Positions 34,943 through 43,190 are shown, counted from the stretch's first letter. The stretch is 64,000 nt of DNA from Pseudacidovorax sp. (GCF_017991995.1 NZ_JAGOPN010000010.1:62001-126000), one strand, 5' to 3'. The notes: generated by a model not told the origin, from the sequence alone. Numbers and translations: made by a program.

Positions 34943-36187
34943 TCAGGCGCCCATGTGCTGCCGGTAGGCCTTCCAGAAGCCGCGCACCGAGGCCTCGGTG
35001 GCGCGGCCCTCGCTCGACGCGGTGCCGTCGCCGCCCATCTCCACCACCGCCTCCAGCGTGCCCGCGCCGGCGATGCCGCGCTGCACGAAGCCGCCGACGG
35101 CGCCGTCCTCCATCGAGATGAAGCCGGCCGGCCCGATCAGGTTGGACTGCTTGAGCCGCACGCGGCGCTGCTCGGGCGTGTCGTCGGCGTAGCCGAGGTA
35201 GGTCCAGTTCAGCTCGGTGCGCTCCACGCCCCTGGGCAGCACCTGGCGCACCGCCAGGCAGTTTTGGATCTGCTGCAGCACGAAGCCGGGGAAGACCGAG
35301 AGGATCTGCAGCGTCACGCCGTCCCCGTATTCCTGGAAGCCGGCCAGCAGGCTAGGGTCCTTCAGGCGGTAGTTCGCATCGTCCGAGCGCAGGCCCTGGT
35401 CGCGGTACGAGGCGTCCTTCTCCGCCTGCGCGTCGATCATGGAGTAGCTCACATGGTTGCCGCCGCTCTCGTCGACGATGACGCCGCCCTTTTGCGACAG
35501 GCGATTGAGCTCGAAGGTGGTGAAGAACAGGTGCAGCAGGCTCGCGTGGTAGCTGTCGCGCACGTTCTCCACGTACAGCTTCCAGTTGTTGGGCAGCGCC
35601 TGCGTGAAGCGCCCGATCACCTCCACCGGCTTGTGCAGCACGCGCTCGATGCGTTCGCAGATCTCCTCGCCCAGGTACTCCTCGATGCCGGGCACCTCGT
35701 CGCTGAAGCTGCCGAAAACCAGCCCGCAGAAGGCCGCCACGCGCAGCTTGCGCGGGCCGTGCGCCTCCTTGCAGAAGCCGGGCGGCATGCCGCCCTGGCC
35801 CTTGACGCCTTTCTCGAAGGCCACGCCGGTCAGGTCGCCCTGCCGGTTGTAGCTCCAGGCGTGGTAGACGCACTGGAAGTTCTCGGCGCGGCCCGACTTC
35901 TCCAGCGCGATCAGCGCGCCGCGGTGGGCGCAGCGGTTCTCGAAGGCGTAGACCTCGCCGTCCGCGTCGCGCACCACCACCACCGGCGTCTCGCCGACGA
36001 AGGTGGTGCGGTAGCTGCCGGCCTCGGGCAGCTCGGCCTCCAGGCACAGGTAGTTCCAGGTCTCGCCCTGGAAGATGCGCGCCTGCTCCTCGGCGGCGAG
36101 CTGCGCGTCGCGGTAGACGCCGTAGGGGATGCGCGTGAGCCCGGGGCCGGACCAGCGGACGGGTTGAAGGGTGGACGTGTCTTGCAT
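34943..36187 (-). CDS. tphA2: Terephthalate 1,2-dioxygenase large (alpha) subunit
   Basis: A 414-residue Rieske oxygenase that inserts O2 at carbons 1 and 2 of terephthalate. Rieske ligands are Cys86, His88, Cys106 and His109 (CAHRG; CVYHAW); mononuclear iron ligands lie in [11 protein letters not shown] (Asp211, His214, His219). Length equals known TphA2 proteins to within a residue or two. It follows tphC by 7 nt. The gene order tphC-A2-A3-B-A1 is that of Comamonas sp. E6 and Ideonella. Confidence 0.93.
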   Translation of the reverse strand: MQDTSTLQPVRWSGPGLTRIPYGVYRDAQLAAEEQARIFQGETWNYLCLEAELPEAGSYRTTFVGETPVVVVRDADGEVYAFENRCAHRGALIALEKSGRAENFQCVYHAWSYNRQGDLTGVAFEKGVKGQGGMPPGFCKEAHGPRKLRVAAFCGLVFGSFSDEVPGIEEYLGEEICERIERVLHKPVEVIGRFTQALPNNWKLYVENVRDSYHASLLHLFFTTFELNRLSQKGGVIVDESGGNHVSYSMIDAQAEKDASYRDQGLRSDDANYRLKDPSLLAGFQEYGDGVTLQILSVFPGFVLQQIQNCLAVRQVLPRGVERTELNWTYLGYADDTPEQRRVRLKQSNLIGPAGFISMEDGAVGGFVQRGIAGAGTLEAVVEMGGDGTASSEGRATEASVRGFWKAYRQHMGA

Positions 36188-36194
36188 GGGTTGC

Positions 36195-37163
36195 TCAGTC
36201 GAGGCGGACGTTGGCGCTGCGGATGACCCGGTCCCACTTGGCGGACTCGGCGCGGATGAACTGGCCGGTGCGGGCCGGGTCCCAGCCGCGCGGCTCGGCG
36301 CCCTGCTCGGCGAACTTCTGCCGCACCTCGGGCTGGGTCAGTGCGCCGGCAAAGCTCTTCTGGAGCGCGGCCACCTTGGCCGCGGGGGTGCCCGGCGGCG
36401 CCACCACCGCGAACCAGGTCACGGCGTTCATCGACGGCAGCCCCTGCTCGGCGAAGGTGGGCACCTCGGGCAGTGCTGCGGAGCGCTGCTCGTCGGCCAC
36501 GCCCAGGATGCGCAGCTTGCCCGCCTGGTGGAAGGGCAGCGACGAGCTGATGTTGTCGAAGAACACGTCGATCTGCCCGCCCACCAGGTCCACCAGCGCC
36601 GGCGCCGTGCCCTTGTAGGGGACGTGGACCATCTCCGTGCCCGTGAGCTGCATGAACAGGCTGGCCGTCAGGTGCGAGGTGGTGCCGTTGCCCTGCGAGC
36701 CGTAGGTCACCTTGCCCGGGTTGGCCTTGGCGTAGGCGATGAACTCCTGCACGGTCTTCACCGGCAGCCGCGGGTTGACCACCAGCACGTTGGGCACCGT
36801 CGCCAGCACCGTGACCGGCTCCCACTTCGACGGGTCGAAGGCCATCTTCCGGTACAGGTGGTGGTTGATGGCGATCGGCCCGGGCGGCGAGGCCAGCAGG
36901 GTGTTGCCGTCGGGTTCGGCGCGGAATACCGCCTCGGCGCCGATGTTGCCGCCGGCGCCGGTGCGGTTGTCGATCAGCACGCCGGCGGGGAACTGCGCGC
37001 GCAGCTTCTCGGCCACCACGCGCGGCAGGATGTCGGCCGTGCCGCCGGCGGGGTAGGGCACGATGATCTTGAGGGCTTGCGGGGTCTGTGCCGTGGCGCT
37101 GCCGAGCAGGCAGGCCGCAGTCAGGCAGGCGGCGCCGAGGCGCCGCGCGAGGGCGGTTGTCAT
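36195..37163 (-). CDS. tphC: Terephthalate-binding TTT receptor
   Basis: A 322-residue periplasmic Bug-family receptor of the tripartite tricarboxylate transporter type. Signal peptide ([16 protein letters not shown]), the family hallmark [20 protein letters not shown] and later [18 protein letters not shown] are visible. As first gene of the tph operon it matches TphC, which captures terephthalate for TctAB-type membrane partners encoded elsewhere. Start 37163 has GGAG upstream. Confidence 0.9.
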   Translation of the reverse strand: MTTALARRLGAACLTAACLLGSATAQTPQALKIIVPYPAGGTADILPRVVAEKLRAQFPAGVLIDNRTGAGGNIGAEAVFRAEPDGNTLLASPPGPIAINHHLYRKMAFDPSKWEPVTVLATVPNVLVVNPRLPVKTVQEFIAYAKANPGKVTYGSQGNGTTSHLTASLFMQLTGTEMVHVPYKGTAPALVDLVGGQIDVFFDNISSSLPFHQAGKLRILGVADEQRSAALPEVPTFAEQGLPSMNAVTWFAVVAPPGTPAAKVAALQKSFAGALTQPEVRQKFAEQGAEPRGWDPARTGQFIRAESAKWDRVIRSANVRLD

Positions 37164-37248
37164 CCTGTTGTGTCTCCGTGTCTGACGTTCATCGGGGGTG
37201 ATCCAGTGTCCGGGCCGCATGCCTTTCGCCACAAGCCGGATGTGCGGC

Positions 37249-37260
37249 ATGCGCAAAAAT
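37249..37260. promoter_or_regulatory. Candidate IclR (TphR) site in the tphC/tphR gap
   Basis: ATGCGCAAAAAT lies in the 129-nt gap between tphC and the tphR-like pseudogene; ATGCGCAAATAT is found 85 nt before the MHETase start. GGCATGCG also occurs twice in this gap. A shared motif before both terephthalate operon and MHETase gene would fit control by one IclR regulator. Inference from two sites only. Confidence 0.35.
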
Positions 37261-37282
37261 GGACGCCCCGGCATGCGAAGGA

Positions 37283-37520
37283 TCAAGATGCGATGGCAGA
37301 CAAGAACTTCGTGAGCTCGCTCGATAAGGGCCTGCAGGTGCTGGGCTGCTTCGGCCGGCAGCACGCGCGGCTCACCGTCTCGGAGGCGGCGCGCCTGACC
37401 GGCAGCACGCCGGCCTCGGCGCGGCGCTCGCTGCTCACGCTGCAGGCGCTCGGCTACCTCGACAGCGACGGCAAGCGCTTCTGGATGCTGCCCAAGGCGC
37501 TGCTGATCGCGCACGCCTAT
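37283..37520 (+). repeat. 238-bp direct repeat, copy 1 (5' part of tphR-type genes)
   Basis: Nearly identical (about 94% by eye) to 40160-40397. Both copies start about 10 nt before an IclR start codon and end at the codon for Tyr in HAY. Beyond the right edge, the identity between the two genes falls to roughly 70%. The repeats enclose the MHETase gene, so recombination between them would delete it. Confidence 0.85.
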
Positions 37521-38048
37521 CAGTTCCCGCCCGATGCCGCAGCTTGCGCAGCCGCTGCTGGTCGCTCTCTCCGAGCGCACCCGTGAGTCGGCCAGCCTGG
37601 GCATGCTTCTGGGCGACGATGTGGTGATCGTCGCTCGCGCAATTGCCCGGCGCAGCCTTTCGACGGGGCTGGCCATCGGATCGCGGCTTCCGAGCTATTG
37701 CTCGGCGCTCGGCGGGGTGTTGCTCGCCGCGTTCGAGCCCCTGGAGGCACGCAGACGTGTCGACCAGATGCAGCGCGCTGCACTGACACCGCGCACCCTC
37801 TGGCGTAGCAACGACGTCGTGGCCGAGGTGGCCCGCTGCCGCGAGCAGGGCTGGTCGGAGAGCGATGAGGAACTGGAACTCGGCGTGCGGTCGATGGCCA
37901 TCCCGGTGTTCGACCGTGCGGGCGATACCGTCGGCGCCATGAGCATCGCGGTCCAGGCCGACCGTATGACGATGGCGGATTCCGTTCGACCATGCTGCCG
38001 GCGCTGCGTCGTGCGCGCGATGCGCTGGCGACCCGCTTGCCGGCGGAT
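37293..38048 (+). pseudogene. Chimeric, frameshifted IclR-type regulator (tphR-like)
   Basis: The first 76 codons match the intact regulator at 40170 almost exactly. Compared with it, 2 nt are missing at about 37520-37545, where the frame moves to LAQPLLVALSERTRE, and 1 nt is missing at about 37979, after MTMA, where FRSTMLPAL continues in a third frame. All IclR domain parts (winged HTH, effector domain) are present but split over three frames, so no full product is made; a short HTH-only peptide of about 100 residues could still be translated and might bind DNA. It starts 129 nt from tphC, the normal place of tphR. Confidence 0.85.
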
Positions 38049-38154
38049 TGTGCGCACCCGGGCCGGGCGCAGTGGAGCCGCTGCGGCGGGCATCTCGGTA
38101 CTTCGATGCAAAGCGTCGTAGGGGAAACCCTGGAACGACCAAGTTTCTTTCGCG

Positions 38155-38166
38155 ATGCGCAAATAT
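38155..38166. promoter_or_regulatory. Candidate IclR site upstream of the MHETase gene
   Basis: ATGCGCAAATAT, 85 nt before the MHETase start codon, matches the motif at 37249-37260 in 11 of 12 positions. It is placed where a regulator of MHETase transcription could act. No clear sigma70 promoter boxes are seen next to it. Confidence 0.35.
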
Positions 38167-38250
38167 CCTGACGCTACATCAAGCCTTCGGTCACACCATC
38201 GCGCCCGCGGCTGCAAATCAATGCCGCGAACCAGTCGAAGGAGACATAAG

Positions 38251-40068
38251 ATGCAGACAACAGTCATCACGATGCTGCTGGCGTCGGTGGCCCTAGCCGC
38301 GTGCGTTGGCGGCGGATCCACGCCGCTGCCGCTGCCGCTGCCGCAGCAGCAGCCGCCGCAGCAGGAGCCTCCGCCGCCCCCGGTGCCCTTGGCTTCGCGC
38401 GCCGCATGCGAGGCTCTGAAGGACGGAAATGGCGACATGGTGTGGCCAAATGCCGCGACGGTCGTGGAAGTCGCTGCCTGGCGTGACGCCGCGCCCGCCA
38501 CCGCATCTGCGGCGGCGCTGCCCGAACACTGCGAGGTGTCCGGCACCATCGCGAAGCGCACCGGGATCGACGGCTATCCCTACGAAATCAAATTCCGCCT
38601 CCGGATGCCCGCAGAATGGAACGGTCGTTTCTTCATGGAAGGCGGCGGCGGAACCAACGGCTCGCTGTCCGCGGCTACCGGCAGCATTGGTGGGGGACAG
38701 ATCGCAAGCGCGCTGTCTCGCAATTTCGCCACCATCGCAACGGATGGAGGTCACGACAACGCAGTGAACGACAATCCCGACGCGCTCGGCACCGTTGCCT
38801 TCGGATTGGATCCGCAGGCCCGTCTCGACATGGGCTACAACTCGTACGATCAGGTCACGCAGGCAGGCAAGGCCGCGGTGGCCAGGTTCTACGGACGCGC
38901 TGCCGACAAGTCCTATTTCATCGGCTGTTCGGAGGGCGGCCGCGAGGGCATGATGCTCTCGCAGCGCTTCCCTTCCCACTACGACGGCATCGTTGCCGGT
39001 GCACCAGGCTACCAGTTGCCGAAGGCCGGGATCAGCGGTGCGTGGACCACACAGTCCCTTGCGCCCGCCGCTGTCGGCTTGGATGCACAAGGCGTGCCGC
39101 TTATCAATAAGTCTTTCTCTGACGCCGACCTGCACCTTCTTTCACAGGCAATCCTGGGCACATGTGACGCCCTCGACGGCCTTGCGGATGGCATCGTTGA
39201 CAATTACCGGGCATGCCAGGCAGCCTTTGACCCCGCCACGGCAGCCAATCCTGCAAACGGCCAGGCGCTCCAGTGCGTTGGCGCCAAGACTGCGGATTGC
39301 CTGAGCCCCGTCCAGGTCACTGCGATCAAGCGCGCGATGGCGGGGCCCGTGAATTCGGCGGGAACGCCGTTGTACAACAGATGGGCTTGGGACGCTGGCA
39401 TGAGCGGACTGAGTGGCACGACCTATAACCAGGGGTGGCGCTCGTGGTGGCTCGGTAGCTTCAACAGCAGTGCCAACAACGCCCAGCGCGTGAGCGGCTT
39501 CTCGGCGCGCTCCTGGCTGGTCGATTTCGCCACACCGCCCGAACCGATGCCCTTGACGCAGGTTGCCGCGCGGATGATGAAATTCGATTTCGACATCGAT
39601 CCGTTGAAGATTTGGGCGACCAGCGGACAGTTCACCCAATCCAGCATGGACTGGCACGGTGCAACTTCTACTGACCTTGCTGCCTTCCGCGATCGCGGCG
39701 GCAAGATGATCCTGTACCACGGCATGTCCGACGCCGCGTTCTCAGCCCTGGACACGGCCGACTATTACGAGAGACTTGGCGCAGCGATGCCAGGTGCTGC
39801 TGGATTCGCGCGCCTTTTTCTGGTGCCGGGTATGAATCATTGCAGCGGCGGTCCCGGGACCGACCGGTTCGACATGCTGACGCCCTTGGTCGCCTGGGTC
39901 GAGCGCGGCGAGGCGCCGGATCAGATCTCCGCCTGGTCGGGCACGCCAGGGTACTTCGGGGTGGCGGCACGCACGCGGCCACTTTGCCCGTATCCCCAAA
40001 TCGCCCGCTACAAGGGTAGTGGAGACATCAACACCGAAGCGAACTTCGCCTGCGCGGCGCCGCCCTGA
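38251..40068 (+). CDS. MHETase: MHETase: mono(2-hydroxyethyl) terephthalate hydrolase (tannase family lipoprotein)
   Basis: A 605-residue exported esterase that splits MHET into terephthalate and ethylene glycol. Signal with lipobox LAAC (Cys18), then a Pro/Gln-rich linker and the tannase alpha/beta-hydrolase with a lid. Relative to the Ideonella sakaiensis enzyme as I remember it (603 residues), all positions shift by +2: nucleophile Ser227 in GCSEGG, Glu228, Asp494, His530; substrate residues Trp399, Arg413, Phe417, Ser418, Phe497; calcium ligands Asp306, Asp309, Leu311, Asp313, Ile315; and all ten disulfide Cys. Differences noted: one extra Pro-Leu unit, and Gly133 where the reference has Ser131. 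GGAGA lies 6 nt before the ATG. GC looks lower than in the tph genes, suggesting separate origin. Confidence 0.95.
   Translation: MQTTVITMLLASVALAACVGGGSTPLPLPLPQQQPPQQEPPPPPVPLASRAACEALKDGNGDMVWPNAATVVEVAAWRDAAPATASAAALPEHCEVSGTIAKRTGIDGYPYEIKFRLRMPAEWNGRFFMEGGGGTNGSLSAATGSIGGGQIASALSRNFATIATDGGHDNAVNDNPDALGTVAFGLDPQARLDMGYNSYDQVTQAGKAAVARFYGRAADKSYFIGCSEGGREGMMLSQRFPSHYDGIVAGAPGYQLPKAGISGAWTTQSLAPAAVGLDAQGVPLINKSFSDADLHLLSQAILGTCDALDGLADGIVDNYRACQAAFDPATAANPANGQALQCVGAKTADCLSPVQVTAIKRAMAGPVNSAGTPLYNRWAWDAGMSGLSGTTYNQGWRSWWLGSFNSSANNAQRVSGFSARSWLVDFATPPEPMPLTQVAARMMKFDFDIDPLKIWATSGQFTQSSMDWHGATSTDLAAFRDRGGKMILYHGMSDAAFSALDTADYYERLGAAMPGAAGFARLFLVPGMNHCSGGPGTDRFDMLTPLVAWVERGEAPDQISAWSGTPGYFGVAARTRPLCPYPQIARYKGSGDINTEANFACAAPP
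38323..38340 (+). repeat. CCGCTG hexanucleotide repeat in the MHETase linker
   Basis: Three tandem CCGCTG units code for Pro-Leu in the linker after the lipobox. Slippage here explains the two-residue length difference from the 603-residue reference enzyme. Confidence 0.8.
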
Positions 40069-40073
40069 AAGGG

Positions 40074-40088
40074 GCCACGTAGCGTGGC
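40074..40088 (+). terminator. GC hairpin after MHETase stop (weak terminator candidate)
   Basis: GCCACG-TAG-CGTGGC forms a perfect 6-bp stem starting 6 nt after the stop codon. There is no T tract, so it may be an mRNA-stabilising hairpin and not a terminator. Confidence 0.35.
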
Positions 40089-40159
40089 GCCTTGCACGAT
40101 TGCTCCGGCAAGGTGAAGTTTTCATGCTGCGTACTTGACGATCGGGTCCTGGAAGCAGG

Positions 40160-40397
40160 TCAAGACGCGATGACAGACAAAAACTTCGTGACTTCGCTCG
40201 ACAAGGGTCTGCAGGTGCTGAGCTGCTTCGGCCGGCAGCACGCGCGACTGACAGTCTCGGAGGCGGCGCGCCTGACCGGCAGCACGCCGGCCTCGGCGCG
40301 GCGCTCGCTGCTCACGCTGCAGGCTCTTGGCTACCTCGACAGCGACGGCAAGCGCTTCTGGATGCTGCCCAAGGCGCTGCTGATCGCGCACGCCTAC
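40160..40397 (+). repeat. 238-bp direct repeat, copy 2 (5' part of intact tphR)
   Basis: Partner of 37283-37520; same orientation, 2.88 kb apart. It contains the start and winged-helix coding part of the intact IclR gene. Confidence 0.85.
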
Positions 40398-40931
40398 CTC
40401 GCCTCGCGCGCGACGCCCACGCTGGCGCAGCCGCTGCTGGATGCGCTGTCGGAGCGCACCCGCGAGTCGGCCTCGCTGGGCAAGCTGCTGGACGACGACG
40501 CGATCATCATCGCTCGCTCCACGGCGCGGCGCAGCCTGAGCATCGGGCTGGGCATCGGCTCGCGCCTGCCGGCCTACTGCTCGGCCATCGGCCGCGTGCT
40601 GCTGGCCAGCCTGCCGCCGGGCGAGGCCGAGCGCCGCGTGCGCGCCATGCCGCGCCAGCCGCTGACGCCGCGCACGGTGTACGAGGTGCGCCCCGTGCTG
40701 GAGCTGATCGCGCGCTGCCGCGAGCAGGGCTTCGCCGGCAGCGACGGCGAGCTGGAACTGGGCGTGCGCTCCATGGCCGTGCCGGTGCACGACCGCAGCG
40801 GCTCGCTGGTGGGTGCCATGAGCATCGCGGTGCGCGCCGAGCGCATGAGCTTCGCCGAGTTCCGCGAGGCCTTCCTGGCCGCCCTGCGCAAGGCCGGCAC
40901 TACGTTGGGCGAGCGGCTTTATCCCGAGTGA
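40170..40931 (+). CDS. tphR: IclR-family regulator, intact TphR-type
   Basis: A 253-residue IclR protein. Winged HTH in residues about 8-70 (TSLDKGLQVLSCFGRQHARL; SARRSLLTLQALGYL) and an effector-binding domain (SIGLGIGSRLPAYCSAIGRV; ELELGVRSMAVPV). In Comamonas, TphR activates the tph operon with terephthalate as effector. Here it stands downstream of MHETase, in the same direction, while the copy in the usual place next to tphC is broken; it is the likely functional controller of both. Confidence 0.85.
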   Translation: MTDKNFVTSLDKGLQVLSCFGRQHARLTVSEAARLTGSTPASARRSLLTLQALGYLDSDGKRFWMLPKALLIAHAYLASRATPTLAQPLLDALSERTRESASLGKLLDDDAIIIARSTARRSLSIGLGIGSRLPAYCSAIGRVLLASLPPGEAERRVRAMPRQPLTPRTVYEVRPVLELIARCREQGFAGSDGELELGVRSMAVPVHDRSGSLVGAMSIAVRAERMSFAEFREAFLAALRKAGTTLGERLYPE

Positions 40932-41288
40932 AGGGGAACGGCCTGCTACACCCTGTGCACTACGCCCGCGCTCAACTCAGAGACACTGGCTGTACGCGAA
41001 GACTACCGGGGTTGGACTGCTTCAAGCTCCTTCAGAAACCACGAAAATCCAACCCCGTCCAGCCCTCAAACTGACATGGGATGATGTCGAGGACCACGTG
41101 CGGAGTCTGGTCAGTCTCCTTGGGTTCATCCTTCAGGCACGTCCTTGGGCAGCAACGACTGCGTCATGGCAACCCACTCTTCTGCTAAGACAAACCCCGG
41201 CGTCGCCGACAGTGCGTCGCCTCGATTTCCAGCCAGGGCTGTACGCGAATCCCTCGGCGCCATCTTGCGTCCAGTCGCACTCTCGGCG
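40932..41288. other. 357-bp spacer after tphR with an inverted repeat
   Basis: No convincing gene. GGGGTTGGA (41008-41016) and TCCAACCCC (41048-41056) form a perfect 9-bp inverted repeat with a 31-nt loop, which may act as a bidirectional transcription stop between the convergent tphR and esterase genes, or be a scar. Possible right border of the tph/MHETase block. Confidence 0.4.
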
Positions 41289-42149
41289 TCAAGGCTTGTC
41301 GGGCCTCTCGAGGAAGGCGAAAACGCCAAGCATGCTTCTGTCGATGACCGTGCGGTGATCCGCGTCCTGAATCTCCTCGTAGCGAAAGATCATCTTTCGC
41401 TCTTCCATGGCATCAATCCACGTCCTAGTCATGTCGACGGGAACCGCTTGATCGACCACGCCCTGCGTGATCATCACAGGCACGGTGATCTTGGAGAGAA
41501 CTTCCTGCATCCGGGGGACCATTCGTCGGGTCGCCGGCGCGATGGCCGCAACGGCGTTCCACTGCTTGGGATATTTGGATGCGAGGTAGAGCGCGCCGGC
41601 GCCTCCCATGGAATGACCGACTAGGAACGTGCGCGCCGGGTCCGTCCGGAACTCCTGCTTCGCCAGGGCCAGCACGTTCATGACGTCCTGCTCACTCAAC
41701 GCCCTCAGGTTCGGGGGATCGTGGGCCGCTGCAGGATCGGGGGTGCGGCCAAGGCCTGCGCGGGGGCTGTACTCGCCGGGGATGCCATACCAGCCCCGCG
41801 GGTTGTATCCCATGGGCGCAACCACGACATAGCCGCCCTTCTCGGCCAGGTCGAGCAGCGCGCCGCGCATGAGGGTGTTGTGGTTCCCGTTCAGTCCATG
41901 CAGCGCGATGATCAAAGGCGCCGGCTTGTCTTTCCTGACCTTGCTGGAAACGAACACCGCGTAGGGCAAGTCCTCCCCGGTGGGACCGAAACGGTAGGTC
42001 CGCTGCCCGACCCGCGGATCGGGGGGCAAAGGCTGCGGCCGCGGCGATGCAGGCGGGGCGACGGGCTGAGCCGCCACGACCCCGGACAACGCCGACAAGC
42101 CAACGCCGATCGCCCATGCCCGAAGCATGTTTCTTCTGTCGAGTTCCAT
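41289..42149 (-). CDS. Exported alpha/beta hydrolase (PHB-depolymerase/LpqC-like esterase) with Tat-type signal
   Basis: A 286-residue hydrolase. The N-terminus LDRRNMLRAWAIGVG has twin Arg, followed by a hydrophobic stretch and an Ala-x-Ala-type cleavage site, suggesting Tat export. The nucleophile elbow is VGHSMGGAG, the oxyanion region LIIALHGLNGN, with a C-terminal Asp/His (DQAVP; DADHRT). Acts outside the cytoplasm on an ester, perhaps of an aromatic acid. It lacks PETase features (WSMGG, the GYTARQ loop). Last gene of the six-gene minus-strand operon. Confidence 0.78.
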   Translation of the reverse strand: MELDRRNMLRAWAIGVGLSALSGVVAAQPVAPPASPRPQPLPPDPRVGQRTYRFGPTGEDLPYAVFVSSKVRKDKPAPLIIALHGLNGNHNTLMRGALLDLAEKGGYVVVAPMGYNPRGWYGIPGEYSPRAGLGRTPDPAAAHDPPNLRALSEQDVMNVLALAKQEFRTDPARTFLVGHSMGGAGALYLASKYPKQWNAVAAIAPATRRMVPRMQEVLSKITVPVMITQGVVDQAVPVDMTRTWIDAMEERKMIFRYEEIQDADHRTVIDRSMLGVFAFLERPDKP

Positions 42150-42190
42150 AGCCTTTCCTTTCCACGCCGAAATGCCGGCGGCTTCTCCGC

Positions 42191-43153
42191 CTATTCCCGC
42201 CCGGACCTTGCGTGCAGCGCGAACGCCATGAGGCGCAGGTCGCGCCAGTGAGACCTTTCCCGCAGTTGCGCCTGGGGCAGCAGCTTCCGGCGCTGTGCCT
42301 CGACCTCGGCGATCAATTCGGCATCCCAGCTGTCCGAATGGTCCCTCGACGCGGCGATGCGCTGGTAGAGCGGCCCCAATCGCCGGGCATAGTCGGCGAC
42401 GCCGCCCACCGCATTGAGGTCGATGGTCTCGAACGGTCCCATGAAGGACCAGCGCCATCCCAACCCGTCGCGTACGGTCTTGTCGATGTCCTCCACCGAG
42501 GCGATCCCATCCTTGACCAGTGCCCAGGCCTCCCTGAGCAGCACGGCCTGGAGGCGATTGAGGACGAAGCCATCGATCTCGCGTCTCACCGTGATCGGAC
42601 TCTGGTCGCATGCCAGCATCAGCTCGCGGGCGAAATTCAGAGCATCCGCACCGGTATCGGGCGAGGGAACCAGCTCGACCAGCGGGATCAACGACGGCGG
42701 ATTGACCGGGTGCACCACGAGGACGCGGTCGCTGATGCGCAGCCCAGATGCAAACGCGGAGGCCGGGATTCCCGAGGTAGAACTACCGATGATCCGCCTG
42801 CCGTCGTCCAACGGCTCGAGTTGCTCAAGCAAAGCGCGCTTCAGATCCGCCTTCTCCAGAATTGACTCCTGGACGTAGACGGCATTGCGCACCGCCTCCT
42901 CCAGCGAGGCCACAACCCGGACTCTTCCGGCGACGACGGACGGGGGTTCGTCGACCAGCCCCTGGTCGGACAGCGCGTCCAACTGCAGCCGTATCCGGCC
43001 TGGCGCTGCCTCCAGGACGGCGGCATCGGCGTCATGGATGTTGACAGCGAATCCGGCCCGGGCGAAAACCACGGCCCACGCGCAACCGACCAGGCCCACA
43101 CCGATGCAGGCAACGGTTCCGAAGTTCTTGGGATCTATCATGGGCATATTCAT
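42191..43153 (-). CDS. 3-hydroxyacyl-CoA/L-gulonate 3-dehydrogenase (lambda-crystallin) family protein
   Basis: A 320-residue NAD-dependent dehydrogenase. Rossmann motif CIGVGLVGCAWAVVFARAG, GSSTSGIPAS, HPVNPPSLIPLVEL, and the C-terminal GWRWSFMGPFETIDLN typical of CRYL1-like proteins. The ATG at 43153 is taken as the start; ATGs at 43147 and 43141 are equally possible and none has a good ribosome-binding site. Probably oxidises a 3-hydroxy acid. Confidence 0.8.
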   Translation of the reverse strand: MNMPMIDPKNFGTVACIGVGLVGCAWAVVFARAGFAVNIHDADAAVLEAAPGRIRLQLDALSDQGLVDEPPSVVAGRVRVVASLEEAVRNAVYVQESILEKADLKRALLEQLEPLDDGRRIIGSSTSGIPASAFASGLRISDRVLVVHPVNPPSLIPLVELVPSPDTGADALNFARELMLACDQSPITVRREIDGFVLNRLQAVLLREAWALVKDGIASVEDIDKTVRDGLGWRWSFMGPFETIDLNAVGGVADYARRLGPLYQRIAASRDHSDSWDAELIAEVEAQRRKLLPQAQLRERSHWRDLRLMAFALHARSGRE

Positions 43154-43190
43154 CACAAGGTTCAAAGAATTTCGCGCTCCCTGCCCCAGT

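Noticed and set aside
38301-38506. Low-complexity Ala-rich frames around the CTGCCG/GCAGCAG tract
   Set aside because: They are other-frame translations of the repeat in the MHETase linker.
41008-41056. Inverted repeat as an insertion-sequence end
   Set aside because: Only 9 bp with a 31-nt loop, no transposase and no target duplication; more likely a transcription stop or chance dyad.
41289-42149. PETase candidate
   Set aside because: The nucleophile motif is GHSMGG, the PETase aromatic clamp, second disulfide and loop motifs are absent, and the overall pattern is LpqC/PHB-depolymerase-like.
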